In this document: in pieces, positions 44,807-55,247 of the stretch
How positions within the stretch are numbered: the first letter of the stretch is position 1
How the letters are laid out: the number at the start of each line of letters is the position of its first letter
DNA from: Saccharospirillum sp. MSK14-1
GTDB lineage: Bacteria; Pseudomonadota; Gammaproteobacteria; Pseudomonadales; Natronospirillaceae
Assembly (NCBI RefSeq): GCF_003054965.1
Contig: NZ_MIES01000026.1
Span: 620,001 to 684,000 of the forward strand
Reading direction: 5' to 3'
Length of the DNA stretch: 64,000 nt
The notes under the pieces: model-generated
The model's database searches: none
What the model saw: only the letters and a program-made list of their open reading frames with translations
What the model was told of the DNA's origin: nothing
Position numbers and translations under genes: made by a program

Positions 44807-46329
44807 AGCCAGAAAACGCGATCCAGCTGACCGGCGTCAGCAAAACCTTCGATGGCTTTCGTGCCTTGGTCGACGCTGACTTTACCGCCAAATGGGGTGA
44901 AGTCCACGCGCTGCTGGGGGAGAACGGTGCGGGTAAATCATCGCTGATGAACATCGCAGCGGGGCTTTATGGCCCGGAAGGCGGATCGCTGTTTATTGAT
45001 GACAATGCCGTCGAGTTGAAAGGGCCCAAGCAGGCGGCCCGACTCGGCATTGGCATGGTGCACCAGCATTTCAAGCTGGTCACCCCCTTTACTGTGGCTG
45101 AGAACATTCTGCTCAATCTTGGCCACCAATTACGCAGCGGCTGGCATCGTCAGCGGTTGCGCCAGGTGTCGGACGATATCCGCGCCATGGCAAAAAAATT
45201 GGGTTTTCACATCGACCCCGATGCACGCATCAGCCGCCTGTCGATTGCCGAACAACAACGGGTGGAAATCGTCAAAGTACTGCTTGCCGGCGCCAAGGTG
45301 CTGATTCTCGATGAACCAACGGCGGTGCTGACGGAAGATGAAGCCGAGCGTTTGTTAACGACGGTGCAAGGGTTGGCGCGTGAAGGCGCGGCGGTGATTC
45401 TGGTCACGCATAAGATGAACGATGTGCTGCGGTACGCCGATCAGGTCACCATCATGCGCGCCGGTCAAACCATCGCCCGTTTGAAACCGGATTCGGTGTC
45501 GGTCGATGAGTTGGTGAAACTCACCGTCGGTGAATCGGCCGAGCGCAGTGAACCCGTCATGAACGCGGCGGAACCCGGTGACGCCCTATTGTCTGTGCGT
45601 CAGTTAGTCAGCCAGGTGAGTGACGGCCATCCGCCGTTAAACGGCGTTGATTTAACACTGCACCGAGGTGAGATCTATGGCATTGCCGGTGTCGGGGGGA
45701 ATGGCCAAAGTGAACTGGCCAATGTGCTGATGGGCTTGCCCGAAGCCGTTACCGGAGAGGTGGAGTTGATCGGTGAGGGTTCGTTGTCTGACCTCAGTGC
45801 CTTGCAACGACGCCAGCTCGGTATTGCCTCCATTCCGGCGGACCGCTATGGCGCCGCGTTGGCAGGCCCTTTGTCGATTGCGGATAACTTTGCCCTGGGT
45901 GACATTCACTCCGGGCGTTATGGGCCGCCGTGGTGGTTACGTCAGCGCGCGATTGAAAACGCATCCGATGCCGCCGTTTTGCAGTTTGATGTACAGGGCG
46001 TGCGCTCGCAAAAACAAAAGGCAGCCTTGTTGTCGGGTGGCAACGCTCAGAAGTTGGTGATTGCTCGCGAATTCAGTCGCCCTCCTAACCTTGTGCTCGC
46101 TCACAGCCCCAGTCGCGGACTCGATGTGAAAGCCACTCTGGCGGTGCGTGAACGCTTAAAAGCGGCGCGCGATCAAGGCGCGGCGGTGTTGTTGATCAGC
46201 GAAGATCTGGATGAAGTTCTGACGCTGGCCGATCGCATTGGTGTGATGTCTGCCGGTCGCATTGTGGCCGAATTTTCTCAGCCGGCCGATCGTCAGGCCA
46301 TTGGTCAGGCCATGGTGAATCATGTCTGA
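44803..46329 (+). CDS. ABC transporter ATP-binding protein, two NBDs (nucleoside-type)
   Basis: A 508-residue double ATPase of the YufO/NupA type. NBD1 has LLGENGAGKSSLMN, SRLSIAEQQRVEIVK and LILDEPTAVLT; NBD2 has the degenerate GVGGNGQSELAN and LLSGGNAQKLVIAREF, with AHSPSRGLDV in place of the usual Walker B DEPT. This asymmetry is normal for the class. ATG at 44803 overlaps the upstream stop (ATGA). Energises import with the two permeases that follow. Confidence 0.92.
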   Translation: MKPENAIQLTGVSKTFDGFRALVDADFTAKWGEVHALLGENGAGKSSLMNIAAGLYGPEGGSLFIDDNAVELKGPKQAARLGIGMVHQHFKLVTPFTVAENILLNLGHQLRSGWHRQRLRQVSDDIRAMAKKLGFHIDPDARISRLSIAEQQRVEIVKVLLAGAKVLILDEPTAVLTEDEAERLLTTVQGLAREGAAVILVTHKMNDVLRYADQVTIMRAGQTIARLKPDSVSVDELVKLTVGESAERSEPVMNAAEPGDALLSVRQLVSQVSDGHPPLNGVDLTLHRGEIYGIAGVGGNGQSELANVLMGLPEAVTGEVELIGEGSLSDLSALQRRQLGIASIPADRYGAALAGPLSIADNFALGDIHSGRYGPPWWLRQRAIENASDAAVLQFDVQGVRSQKQKAALLSGGNAQKLVIAREFSRPPNLVLAHSPSRGLDVKATLAVRERLKAARDQGAAVLLISEDLDEVLTLADRIGVMSAGRIVAEFSQPADRQAIGQAMVNHV

Positions 46330-47413
46330 ATACGCAGTAAAACGTCCGTTATTAAGTTACAAATTTTCCCTGGAAATTCGCCAGCAAATGGCCTGGTATT
46401 GGCAGGCGATTATTCTCGCCGCGTCCTTGCTGATCGGCCTGTTAATTTCCGGCGCTATTCTGGTTGCTGCCGGTGTTCCCGCTGGTGAATTGCTTAATGA
46501 ATTTGTGCTCTACACCTTGCTCGATGTGCAAAGTCTGCAATCGGTTATTTTTCAGGCATCACCGTTAATTCTGGTGGGTCTTGCGGGTTGTCTGGCGTTT
46601 CGTGCACGGTTTTGGAATCTGGGTTTAGAAGGCCAGATGATCTTTGGCGCCATCGGCGCGACCGCAATAACCATGTGGGAAGTGGGCCATCCTGCCATGC
46701 GCTTACCGCTGATGATCATTGCCGCTTTGGTCTGTGGTTTATTGTGGGCCGTGGTCCCTGTTTTGTTGCGTTTAAAACTGGGCGTGAATGAAATTGTATC
46801 GACACTGATGCTCAATTACGTCGCCATCAATTTCTTGCTGCACCTGATGTACGGGGCTTGGAAAGACCCCAAAGACGCCTTCCCCTATTCGCCCAAATAC
46901 GAAGCCTTCGAATTATTACCCGATGTCTTTGGTGGTCTCAGTTTATCGATTCCACTGGCGCTTGTTATTGCCGTTGTGGTGTTCTGGTTTGTCAGTTTGT
47001 CGCGTGCCGGTTTGTATTTGCGCTTTGTCGATCAGAGCCCGCGCGTGGCGCGAGCGCTGGGTGTACCGACGGCGCGCATTATTTTAATAACGGTGTTGTT
47101 CTCTGGTGCCTTGGCCGGCTTGGCCGGGCTGATGGTGGCCGCTGGGCAGGAAGGTCGGCTGACGCATTCGTTTTATGTTGGCTACGGTTTCTCCGGCATT
47201 CTGATTGCATTTCTGGCGCGCAATAATCCCATCGCAGCGACCTGCGCGGCGCTGTTGATTGCGACCTTGTTTGTCGGTGGTCGAAGTCTGCAGGTGTTTT
47301 ATCAAATTCCGTTTGCCATGGTTCAGTTGATTCAGGCGGTGCTGGTGATCTGTGTGGCGTCGTCGGATTTCTTTATTCGTCATCGCATTCGTCGTATTCA
47401 GGGAGGCGATTAA
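46322..47413 (+). CDS. ABC transporter permease 1 (YufP/NupP type)
   Basis: A 363-residue inner-membrane permease of the BPD_transp_2 family. Motifs: FRARFWNLGLEGQMIFGAIGA, LRLKLGVNEIVSTLMLNYVA and VDQSPRVARALGVPTARI. About ten helices. Overlaps the ATPase gene by 8 bases. Confidence 0.9.
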   Translation: MSEYAVKRPLLSYKFSLEIRQQMAWYWQAIILAASLLIGLLISGAILVAAGVPAGELLNEFVLYTLLDVQSLQSVIFQASPLILVGLAGCLAFRARFWNLGLEGQMIFGAIGATAITMWEVGHPAMRLPLMIIAALVCGLLWAVVPVLLRLKLGVNEIVSTLMLNYVAINFLLHLMYGAWKDPKDAFPYSPKYEAFELLPDVFGGLSLSIPLALVIAVVVFWFVSLSRAGLYLRFVDQSPRVARALGVPTARIILITVLFSGALAGLAGLMVAAGQEGRLTHSFYVGYGFSGILIAFLARNNPIAATCAALLIATLFVGGRSLQVFYQIPFAMVQLIQAVLVICVASSDFFIRHRIRRIQGGD

Positions 47414-47414
47414 C

Positions 47415-48341
47415 ATGGCTTTAATCAGCAGTTGGCTGGGTAATACGCCAGAGTTCGCGGTGCCCTTTGCGTTGGCCGCCTTAGGGCTCATCATCACCGA
47501 AAAATCCGGCGTGCTGGCGCTCGGTGCCGAAGGTTTAATGTTGGTCGGCGCCGTCATGGGTATTGGCGCTTATCTGAGCATAGAAAACACTCCCTTGGCG
47601 TTGATCGCGGCCATGGTATCGGCCAGCGTCGTGTCGTTGTTGTTTGCCTTAATGGTGTTGGTCATGCGCATCAACCAGGTGATTTCCGGTCTGGTATTGG
47701 TGTTCTTCTGTCAGGGTTTAAGCACCTGGATTGGCAGTCAGTTTGGCTGGGTCAACCGGCCGGTGCCCGGCCTTAGTGAATTCGCGGTTTGGGGATTGGC
47801 CGACATTCCCATCCTGGGTCGGGTGTTTATTCAAAACGCAGTGGTGTATGCCACGCCGCTGATTTTTTTACTCAGTGTCTGGGCGTTGTATCGAACCACC
47901 GCCGGGTTGCGGTTACGGGCGGTGGGTGAGAACCCACAGGCTGGCGATGCGGCGGGCATTCCGGTGCTTGGTTATCGACTGGCGGCCATCGTGATCGGTG
48001 CGGCGCTGATCGGTTTGGCCGGTGCTTTTATTTCCGTACTCAGCACTAAATTATGGATCGCCAACATGACCGGCGGTCGTGGTTGGATTGCCGTGGCGTT
48101 GGTGATTTTTGCGCGTTGGTCGCCATGGAAAGCGCTCGCGGGTGCGTTGCTTTTTGGCTGCATCGAAGCCTTGATTCCGCAGTTGGCTGCCTCGGGCATT
48201 AAGCTGTCGCAGTACTTTGTGTTTATGGCGCCTTATCTGATTACACTCGGCGTGATGATCTGGGTGGCAGTCAGTAAGCGTGACAGCAGCAGTCAGCCGG
48301 GTGCGTTGGGCAGTCCGTTTATTCGCGAAGAACGCACCTAG
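47415..48341 (+). CDS. ABC transporter permease 2 (YufQ/NupQ type)
   Basis: A 308-residue permease paired with the one before: FALAALGLIITEKSGVLALG, GAEGLMLVGAVMG, RINQVISGLVLVFF and RTTAGLRLRAVGENPQAGDA. The ATG at 47415 immediately follows the stop codon of permease 1; a longer upstream frame overlaps that gene and is unlikely. Confidence 0.9.
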   Translation: MALISSWLGNTPEFAVPFALAALGLIITEKSGVLALGAEGLMLVGAVMGIGAYLSIENTPLALIAAMVSASVVSLLFALMVLVMRINQVISGLVLVFFCQGLSTWIGSQFGWVNRPVPGLSEFAVWGLADIPILGRVFIQNAVVYATPLIFLLSVWALYRTTAGLRLRAVGENPQAGDAAGIPVLGYRLAAIVIGAALIGLAGAFISVLSTKLWIANMTGGRGWIAVALVIFARWSPWKALAGALLFGCIEALIPQLAASGIKLSQYFVFMAPYLITLGVMIWVAVSKRDSSSQPGALGSPFIREERT

Positions 48342-48356
48342 TCGAGCGATACAAGC

Positions 48357-48992
48357 ATGCCTCTGTTACGTCAGCCCTGGCCCATTCGTCGTGAACGCAC
48401 AGCATTGATTGTTGTCGATATGCAGCGCGTGTTCTGCGAGTCGGACGGGGCGCTCTATGTGCCTGCCACGGAATCCATTATTGCGCCGATCAAGACGTTG
48501 GCACAGCAATGTCGCCAGCACGGTTTACCGGTGATTTATCTGCGTCATGTGTTGCGCGGCGATGGCAGTGACAGCGGCCGGATGCGTGATCTGTATCCAG
48601 ATGTGGATCAGGTGTTGGCACGCAATCATCCGCAGGTTGAGATCATCAACGAACTCCGCCCGCAGCCCGGTGACATTACGGTTGATAAATTGTTCTACAG
48701 CGGTTTTCACAACACCGATCTCGATACCATTTTGCGCGCGCGGGATATCGATACCTTGCTGATCTGTGGCACCGTCACCAATGTCTGTTGCGATACCACC
48801 CTTCGCGATGCGGTGCATCGTGAATACAAAGTGATTGCGCTCAGTGATGCCATGGCCGCCATGCCGTATCCGGATTTGGGGTTTGGCGCGGTATCGGCGG
48901 AGGAAGTTCAGAAGGTGGCGCTGACGACATTCGCGTATGAGTTTGGCGAAGTGGCGGCCACGGCGTCCGTGTTGTCGCGCATCGCGTCGTGA
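48357..48992 (+). CDS. Isochorismatase-like cysteine hydrolase
   Basis: A 211-residue amidohydrolase with the family triad: Asp21 (LIVVDMQRVF), Lys111 (TVDKLFYSGF) and Cys144 (GTVTNVCCDTT). Relatives include RutB (ureidoacrylate amidase), nicotinamidase and N-carbamoylsarcosine amidase, so release of ammonia or carbamate from an imported nitrogen compound is likely. It ends the sigma-54-type operon. The exact substrate cannot be read from sequence. Confidence 0.88.
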   Translation: MPLLRQPWPIRRERTALIVVDMQRVFCESDGALYVPATESIIAPIKTLAQQCRQHGLPVIYLRHVLRGDGSDSGRMRDLYPDVDQVLARNHPQVEIINELRPQPGDITVDKLFYSGFHNTDLDTILRARDIDTLLICGTVTNVCCDTTLRDAVHREYKVIALSDAMAAMPYPDLGFGAVSAEEVQKVALTTFAYEFGEVAATASVLSRIAS

Positions 48993-49074
48993 AGCTCAAC
49001 TGACATTAATCAAACCACGCGCTTTGGCCTGAGGTATAGTAGCGCGCCTTACTCCAGCCAGTGCGAGACTCGAT

Positions 49075-49413
49075 GTGAGCGATACACCTGCCTGCCCGCA
49101 ATGCCAGGGCCAATACAGCTATGAAGACCGGGGCCTGTGGGTCTGCCCAGAATGCGGCCACGAATGGTCGGCTGCCGAAGCGGCGGCGGAAAACGACGCC
49201 GCGGTTATTACCGACGCCAACGGTCAACCGCTGGCCGACGGCGATACCGTGACCGTGATCAAAGACCTGAAAGTGAAAGGCTCATCGTCGGTGGTGAAGG
49301 TGGGAACCAAGGTGAAAAGCATCCGCCTGGTCGATGGCGACCACGACATCGATTGTAAGATCGATGGTATCGGTGCGATGAAACTGAAATCGGAATTCGT
49401 GAAGAAAGCCTGA
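49075..49413 (+). CDS. yjdM: Zinc-ribbon protein YjdM (PhnA-like)
   Basis: A 112-residue protein with an N-terminal zinc ribbon ([20 protein letters not shown], then ECGHEW) and a C-terminal SH3-like domain ([34 protein letters not shown]). YjdM was named PhnA for a supposed phosphonate role, which is not supported; function unknown. Start is GTG. It may be transcribed separately from the upstream operon. Confidence 0.92.
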   Translation: MSDTPACPQCQGQYSYEDRGLWVCPECGHEWSAAEAAAENDAAVITDANGQPLADGDTVTVIKDLKVKGSSSVVKVGTKVKSIRLVDGDHDIDCKIDGIGAMKLKSEFVKKA

Positions 49414-49418
49414 TGTTG

Positions 49419-49438
49419 CCTCGCCGTCCGTGGCGAGG
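49419..49438. terminator. Hairpin between yjdM and the Mrp operon
   Basis: CCTCGCC / GGCGAGG stem with a 6-base loop, just after the yjdM stop codon and just before the end of mrpG, which points towards it. The T run is poor, so it is a weak candidate for a bidirectional terminator. Confidence 0.45.
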
Positions 49439-49446
49439 TGATCGGT

Positions 49447-49809
49447 TTATTGCGTGGGGTTTTCCCGATCTTTGGCCGTTGCCGTGAGATCCGCATTGCG
49501 GGTGCGTTCCAGTGGCGGGCTGTCTTGATGCAGCGCCGCCTTGGCCAGCATGTGGGCGGTGATCGGTGCGGTGATCAATAGGAACAGCGTGATCACCAAC
49601 TCCTTCACGCTTAGACCATTCTGGTCAAAGCTGAAATAAATACAGGACGCGATCAAAACGCCACCGATGCCCAGCGTTGAGGCTTTGGTGGGCGCGTGCA
49701 AGCGGGTGAAAAAATCCGGCAGTCGGGCCAGACCGATGGAGCCGACCAACAGGAAAATCGAACCCAACAGCAGCAGCGCTACCACGATCCATTCGGTTAC
49801 AGCATTCAT
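49447..49809 (-). CDS. mrpG: Na+/H+ antiporter subunit G
   Basis: A 120-residue membrane protein with three helices and the MrpG/PhaG motif LVGSIGLARLPDFFTRLHAPTKASTLG (split here by the family turn) then ITLFLLITAPITAHML. Last gene of the mrp operon. Part of the multi-subunit Na+/H+ antiporter that uses the proton gradient to expel sodium and keep internal pH. Confidence 0.92.
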   Translation of the reverse strand: MNAVTEWIVVALLLLGSIFLLVGSIGLARLPDFFTRLHAPTKASTLGIGGVLIASCIYFSFDQNGLSVKELVITLFLLITAPITAHMLAKAALHQDSPPLERTRNADLTATAKDRENPTQ

Positions 49810-49830
49810 GGTGCTCTTCCGTCCTTTGCG

Positions 49831-50100
49831 TTATTCGATGATGTCGCCGCGCAACAAATATTTACACAGCGCTGCGGTGCTGACAAAGCCCAGCATAGCA
49901 ATCAGCAAGGCGCCTTCGAAGTACAGCGGTGAGCCGAAGAACAGCCCCAGCAAGACAATCAGTGCGATGGAATTAATGTACATGGTGTCGAGCGCCAGAA
50001 TGCGATCGAGCACGCTCGGCCCCTGGATCAGACGGTACAGATTCAACAGCAGCGCCAAACCGACCAGGGCGCAACAGATCAGAATGATCAGTGTCAGCAT
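49831..50100 (-). CDS. mrpF: Na+/H+ antiporter subunit F
   Basis: An 89-residue protein with three helices: MLTLIILICCALVGLALLL, RLIQGPSVLDRILALDTMYI and FVSTAALCKYLLRGDIIE, typical of MrpF. It overlaps mrpE by 7 bases. Confidence 0.92.
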   Translation of the reverse strand: MLTLIILICCALVGLALLLNLYRLIQGPSVLDRILALDTMYINSIALIVLLGLFFGSPLYFEGALLIAMLGFVSTAALCKYLLRGDIIE

Positions 50101-50582
50101 CCGAACATCTCCTTGAGCGGTTTTTCGTAGCGTTGCTTGATGGTGGCGATGGTCTTGGCTTCGTCGTCAAGATTCAACACATGCACATAGAGGTGACGGC
50201 GATCTTTGCTCACCTCAACGCTGACCGTGCCGGGCGTCAGTGAAATACTCGACGCCAGCAAAGTCACCGGCAGGTGTTCGGTGGTGTCGAGCGGAATCAC
50301 AATAAAACCCGGGTTCAGTTTGCGCAGCGGACCGAGCACCTGAATCGCCACTTCAACGTTCGACAGCACAATATCCCAGAGCAGCATCAGCACATAACGC
50401 GCAGCCAATACCGGTTTGCGCAGGGTTGGGTGCGTTTTCTGCAACGGCGTCGTCAGCTTTGGAATGACCACCGCGAGAATGGCCGCCAACAGGATTTGGC
50501 CCGGTGCGATGGAGTTGTTCAACAGCAACCAGACCACGAACAGAATCAGCGTCAGGAAGGGATGGGGCAACAGGCGTTTCAT
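50094..50582 (-). CDS. mrpE: Na+/H+ antiporter subunit E
   Basis: A 162-residue protein with two N-terminal membrane helices and a cytoplasmic domain: FVVWLLLNNSIAPGQILLAA, VVIPKL, ARYVLMLLWDIVLSNVEVA, and SISLTPGTVSVEVSKDRRHL, the MrpE signature. The ATG shares a base with the mrpD stop (TGATG overlap). Confidence 0.93.
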   Translation of the reverse strand: MKRLLPHPFLTLILFVVWLLLNNSIAPGQILLAAILAVVIPKLTTPLQKTHPTLRKPVLAARYVLMLLWDIVLSNVEVAIQVLGPLRKLNPGFIVIPLDTTEHLPVTLLASSISLTPGTVSVEVSKDRRHLYVHVLNLDDEAKTIATIKQRYEKPLKEMFGC

Positions 50583-52087
50583 CAGCGACCTCCTTCCAGC
50601 AGCGGTTGCACATCCGGATAAATGGCTTCCATCTGAGCGACGGCGCCAGCGGCAAATTCGGTCGCCGAGCCACCAAAAATCACCAACAGCGGCGACGCCA
50701 GCAGCAACAGAATGATGGCGGCTAACTGCACCGGCGCGGCTTTTTCATCGCTGGGTTTGGAGCCCGACAGGTGCCAGAACAGGTTGGTGCCAGCACGGGA
50801 CAAGGCCACCATCACTGCCAGACTGCTGAGCAGAATGGTGCTCCATACCCAAGCCATGGTAACGACGGTATCAGCCGCCTGCAGCAGTAACGCTTTGCCG
50901 ATAAAACCGGACAGTGGCGGTAGGCCGACCACGGTAACGGCTGCGACTAAAAACAGCGCACCCAGAATCGGCGCCTGCGCCATCGGTCGGCTGACCACAA
51001 AACGGTCTGAGGCCTGGCCGCGCTGTGTGGCAATCAGATCTGCCAGCAAGAACAAGGCGCCAGTGACCAGGGTGGTGTGTACCAGATAATACAGCCCGGC
51101 GATAAACGCCTGAGGGTTCAGCAGCACGATGGCCAGCAACAAGGTGCCGGCGGAAATCAGCACCAGGTTGGCGATCAGCAGTCGCAGGGTCGGTGCGGCT
51201 AAGGCGCCAATCGATGCCACCACAATGGTGCCAATGGCCAGCGGCCAGATCCACGGCACGGCGACAAAAGCCAGCTCGCCGGCACCGGCACCGAAGACCA
51301 CGGTGTGAATGCGGAAGATGGCGTAAATGCCCACCTTGGTCATGATGGCGAAGAGCGCCGCCACTGGCGCGCTGGCGACCGAATAGGTGCGTGGCAGCCA
51401 GAAATGCAACGGCAGCATGGCGGTTTTCAGACCGAAGACCAGTAGCAACAGCAAGACACCGGCTTGCGCCAGAATGCGCATGCTGGGCGACAGGTCGGCC
51501 ACGCGCACGGCCATGTCGGCCATGTTCAATGTGCCCAGCGTGCCGTAAAGAATGCCCAGCGCGAACAGAAAGAAGGCCGAACCGATCAGGTTCAGGGTGA
51601 CGTAATGCACGCTCGCCTGGGTCTTCTGTTTGCCCCCGCCGTGAATCAACAAGGCGTAAGACGCGATCAGCAACACTTCGAAGAAGACGAAGAGGTTGAA
51701 GATATCGCCGGTCAGAAAAGCACCGTTAATGCCCATCAACTGGTACATGAACAGCGAATGGAAATACTTGCCTTTGTTGTCGTCGCCAGCCAGTGAATAG
51801 AGCAGCGCGCCGAACGCCAACACCGAGGTGAGCAACACCAGCAGCGCCGAGAGACGGTCGGCCACCAGAATGATGCCAAAGGGTGGACGCCAGTCACCCA
51901 GCACGTAGATCTGGCTTTGAATCAGGCTTTGTTGCAGCAGTAAAAAGGCCGCGACGATTAACACCAGCAGACTGATCACGCTGGTGGTGCGCTGACGGCG
52001 AATGCCGCCACCGAGCGGCGGCAGCAACATCAAAGTGCCCATCAACAGCGGAATCAGAATGGGCAGGATCGGCAGATGAGACATCAA
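50582..52087 (-). CDS. mrpD: Na+/H+ antiporter subunit D
   Basis: A 501-residue antiporter-like subunit related to complex I NuoM/N, with about 14 helices. Family motifs: GINGAFLTGDIFNLFVFFEV, the key glutamate in that segment, and VFGLKTAMLPLHFWLPRTYS with its conserved lysine. Its start overlaps the mrpC stop by 4 bases. Confidence 0.94.
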   Translation of the reverse strand: MMSHLPILPILIPLLMGTLMLLPPLGGGIRRQRTTSVISLLVLIVAAFLLLQQSLIQSQIYVLGDWRPPFGIILVADRLSALLVLLTSVLAFGALLYSLAGDDNKGKYFHSLFMYQLMGINGAFLTGDIFNLFVFFEVLLIASYALLIHGGGKQKTQASVHYVTLNLIGSAFFLFALGILYGTLGTLNMADMAVRVADLSPSMRILAQAGVLLLLLVFGLKTAMLPLHFWLPRTYSVASAPVAALFAIMTKVGIYAIFRIHTVVFGAGAGELAFVAVPWIWPLAIGTIVVASIGALAAPTLRLLIANLVLISAGTLLLAIVLLNPQAFIAGLYYLVHTTLVTGALFLLADLIATQRGQASDRFVVSRPMAQAPILGALFLVAAVTVVGLPPLSGFIGKALLLQAADTVVTMAWVWSTILLSSLAVMVALSRAGTNLFWHLSGSKPSDEKAAPVQLAAIILLLLASPLLVIFGGSATEFAAGAVAQMEAIYPDVQPLLEGGR

Positions 52088-52449
52088 CGCTTCTCCTTAT
52101 CAGCCGCCGCACTGGCGGTTTCTTCGGCGGGCGGATTGGTGCCGTCAACGTGATCGTTACCCAGATCGGCGCGGGCGCGAATGGCCAGGATGACCACAAA
52201 GGCGGTCATCGCAAAACCGATCACAATGGCGGTTAACACCAGCGCTTGCGGTAACGGATCGGCGTAGCTGCCATTGCCCAGAATCGGCGCGCCGTTAATG
52301 GTTAAACGACCGCTGGAAAATAAGAAGAGGTTGACCGCGTAGGACAACAAGGTGATGCCGACGACCACCGGAAAGGTGCGTCCGCGCAAGGTCAGAAAGA
52401 CGCCGCAGGCGGTCATCAGGCCGACGCAAAAAGCGAATACCGCTTCCAT
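52084..52449 (-). CDS. mrpC: Na+/H+ antiporter subunit C
   Basis: A 121-residue NuoK-like subunit: FCVGLMTACGVFLTLRGRTF, LLSYAVNLFLFSSGRL and DPLPQALVLTAIVIGFAMTA. It overlaps mrpA by one base and mrpD by four. Confidence 0.94.
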   Translation of the reverse strand: MEAVFAFCVGLMTACGVFLTLRGRTFPVVVGITLLSYAVNLFLFSSGRLTINGAPILGNGSYADPLPQALVLTAIVIGFAMTAFVVILAIRARADLGNDHVDGTNPPAEETASAAADKEKR

Positions 52450-55247
52450 TATTGATGCTCCGTCTCGCGGGCTCGCTCACCGGTGGTGAGCTGGCCCAGG
52501 TTGGCAAGGATCAGCAGGGTGGCACCGACCACGGTCAGGTAGACGCCCAGATCGAACGCCATGGCGCTGGCGACTTCAAACTTGCCGACAATGGGCCAGT
52601 AGAGGTAGTCGTGCCACGACGTCAGGAACGGCCGATCCCATATCCAGGCGCCCAGACCGGTCAGTACGGCAATCAATAAACCGCTGCCAATGACCTTCTG
52701 GTAATCCACCTTGAGCCGGTCTTTCACCCAGTCGACACCGTGCGCGATGTACTGCTGAATCAAGGCAATGGAGGTGATCAGGCCGGCGATAAAGCCGCCG
52801 CCGGGCAGGTTGTGACCGCGCAGGAAAATATACGCCGACACCAGCAGCGCCAGCGGCAGCAAGCCTTGGGAGATCACCGCCAGCATCATCGGATGCTTGT
52901 CTTCGGCCCAGGGGCGACCGCTGGAATCGCCGGTCGGTTTGAACAGGCGCATGCGCGAAATCAGCTTGTAGATACCCAGTGCGGCGATGCCCAATACGGT
53001 GATTTCACCGAGCGTATCGAAGCCCCGGAAGTCGACCAGAATAACGTTCACCACGTTGGTACCACCGCCGCCTTCTTTGGCGTTGGCGAGGAAATAATCG
53101 GAAATACTGTCCAGCGGACGCGTTAGCAACGCGTAGTTGAGCGTGCCGATCACACCACCGATCAGCGCCGCGATCGACAGATCACGCGCCACGCGTCGGG
53201 GTGTCGATTCCTTGGGCGTGTTCTGCGGCAGGAAGTAAAGCGCCAGCAACAGCAGAATGATGGTCACCACCTCGACCGAGAGCTGCGTCAGTGCCAAATC
53301 CGGCGCCGAGAACAACGCGAACGCCAGCGAGACAATCAGCCCTACTACCGACAACATCAGCAGCGCAACCAATCGCTGGCGATGCCAGATGATGGTCGCC
53401 AGCGAACAGAACGCCAGCAAAGCCGCGCCAGACAGCATGACCGCATCGACCGGAATCTGCGGTTTCAGACCGGCCGTGGCGTTCAGGTTAAACAGCGGCG
53501 CGGCCATCAGAATCAGCGCCAGTATCACCAGGAAGAAGGTGTAGCGTTGCAGCGAGCCGTTATCGATCCAGTTGATCAGCGTCGCGCAGCGTTTCATCAA
53601 GCCTTTGATAAAGCCGTCGAACAGCAGGCTGGCGTTGGCTTCCGGGAACTGCGCCTGAAACTGGAACAATTTATGACGGTTCACATAAACATAAGCGCCA
53701 CCGGCCATGGCCAGCGCACTCATCAGCAACGGCAGGTTAAAGCCGTGCCAAATATAAAGCCCGTAGTAAGGCAGCTTCTCGCCACCAATCACCGCCAACG
53801 ATGCCGACGCCAGTAGATCGCCCACCAACAGCGCTGGCCAGATGCCGATCAGCAGACACAGCGCCACCAGCACTTCCACCGGCACGCGCATATAACGCGG
53901 CGGTTCGTGTGGGGTTTTGGGCAGATCGACCGGCTCGCCATTGAAGAACACATCGTGAATAAAACGCAACGAGTAGGCCACCGAGAAACCAGCGCCGATG
54001 GTCGCCAGTACCGGAATCATCCAGCTCAGGGAACCGAGCGAGCTTTGGTGCAGCGTCTCAGCAAAAAACATTTCCTTAGACAGGAAGCCATTCAGCAACG
54101 GCACCCCGGCCATGGCCGCCGCCGCGACCATCGCCAGCGTCGCCGTGTACGGCATGTATTTCCATAGGCCGTTTAACTGGCGCATATCGCGCGAGCCGGA
54201 TTCGTGATCAATGATGCCCGCCGCCATAAAGAGCGAGGCTTTAAAGGCGGCGTGGTTGATGATGTGGAACACCGCTGCGACAGCCGCGAGATCGGACCCC
54301 ATGCCGAGCAACAGCGTAATCAGACCCAGATGGCTGATAGTGGAATAGGCCAGCAAGCCTTTCAGATCGTGTTTCAGCAAGGCGGTATAAGCGCCGAGCA
54401 GCATGGTCAGCAGGCCGGTCAAACTGACCACCAGGAACCACAGCTCGGTACCGGCCAGCACCGGATAAAACCGCGCCATCAAAAAGATGCCGGCTTTGAC
54501 CATGGTGGCCGAATGCAGATAAGCGCTGACTGGCGTTGGCGCCGACATCGCGTGCGGCAGCCAGAAATGAAACGGGAATTGCGCCGACTTGGTAAAAGCA
54601 CCGAGCAACACCAGCGCAATGATGATGGGGTAGGCGGCGTGATTGCGCAGCAGATCACCACTGGCCAGTACGTCGCCCAGCTCGTAACTGCCGACGATCT
54701 TGCCAATCAAGAGCACACCGGCGAGCAACGCCAGGCCGCCCATGCCGGTGACGGTCAACGCCATGCGCGCCCCTTTGCGCGCTTCGGTTTTGTGATGCCA
54801 GAAGCTGATCAACAGGAAAGACGACAGGCTGGTCAGTTCCCAGAACACCCACATCTGAATCAGGTTATGCGACACCACAATGCCGAGCATGGCGGTCATA
54901 AACAGAATCAGATAGGCGTAGAAGCGGCCCATAGAATCCTGTTCGGACAGGTAATAACGGGCGTAGAGAATGATCAGCAGGCCAATGCCCAGCACCAGAA
55001 TGGCGAACAGCAGCGCCAGTCCATCGAGATGCACCGAGACCGACAAGCCCAGCAACGGCACCCAGTCGATGGTCGACACCAGCGTCTGCCCATCGAAGAC
55101 CGCCGGCAGGTTGGACAACACCAACGCCAGCGCCGCCGCGGGCAGTAAGGCGGTGAAAAAAGCACAGGCACTACGACCAAAGTGAATGGTCAGCGGCGGA
55201 ACCACTGTGCCGATCAGGGTTAACAGTGGTATCCAAAGCAAATTCAT
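52449..55247 (-). CDS. mrpA: Na+/H+ antiporter subunit A fused to subunit B
   Basis: About 932 residues. The N-terminal part is NuoL-like ([40 protein letters not shown]), followed by the MrpA extension ([12 protein letters not shown]-type loop; [19 protein letters not shown]). The last about 140 residues are an MrpB domain ([20 protein letters not shown]). Fusion of A and B is usual in gammaproteobacteria. The start chosen is MNLLWIPLL at 55247 with GGAG 10 bases upstream; the open frame extends 82 codons further without family similarity. First gene of the operon A(B)-C-D-E-F-G. Confidence 0.94.
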   Translation of the reverse strand: MNLLWIPLLTLIGTVVPPLTIHFGRSACAFFTALLPAAALALVLSNLPAVFDGQTLVSTIDWVPLLGLSVSVHLDGLALLFAILVLGIGLLIILYARYYLSEQDSMGRFYAYLILFMTAMLGIVVSHNLIQMWVFWELTSLSSFLLISFWHHKTEARKGARMALTVTGMGGLALLAGVLLIGKIVGSYELGDVLASGDLLRNHAAYPIIIALVLLGAFTKSAQFPFHFWLPHAMSAPTPVSAYLHSATMVKAGIFLMARFYPVLAGTELWFLVVSLTGLLTMLLGAYTALLKHDLKGLLAYSTISHLGLITLLLGMGSDLAAVAAVFHIINHAAFKASLFMAAGIIDHESGSRDMRQLNGLWKYMPYTATLAMVAAAAMAGVPLLNGFLSKEMFFAETLHQSSLGSLSWMIPVLATIGAGFSVAYSLRFIHDVFFNGEPVDLPKTPHEPPRYMRVPVEVLVALCLLIGIWPALLVGDLLASASLAVIGGEKLPYYGLYIWHGFNLPLLMSALAMAGGAYVYVNRHKLFQFQAQFPEANASLLFDGFIKGLMKRCATLINWIDNGSLQRYTFFLVILALILMAAPLFNLNATAGLKPQIPVDAVMLSGAALLAFCSLATIIWHRQRLVALLMLSVVGLIVSLAFALFSAPDLALTQLSVEVVTIILLLLALYFLPQNTPKESTPRRVARDLSIAALIGGVIGTLNYALLTRPLDSISDYFLANAKEGGGGTNVVNVILVDFRGFDTLGEITVLGIAALGIYKLISRMRLFKPTGDSSGRPWAEDKHPMMLAVISQGLLPLALLVSAYIFLRGHNLPGGGFIAGLITSIALIQQYIAHGVDWVKDRLKVDYQKVIGSGLLIAVLTGLGAWIWDRPFLTSWHDYLYWPIVGKFEVASAMAFDLGVYLTVVGATLLILANLGQLTTGERARETEHQ

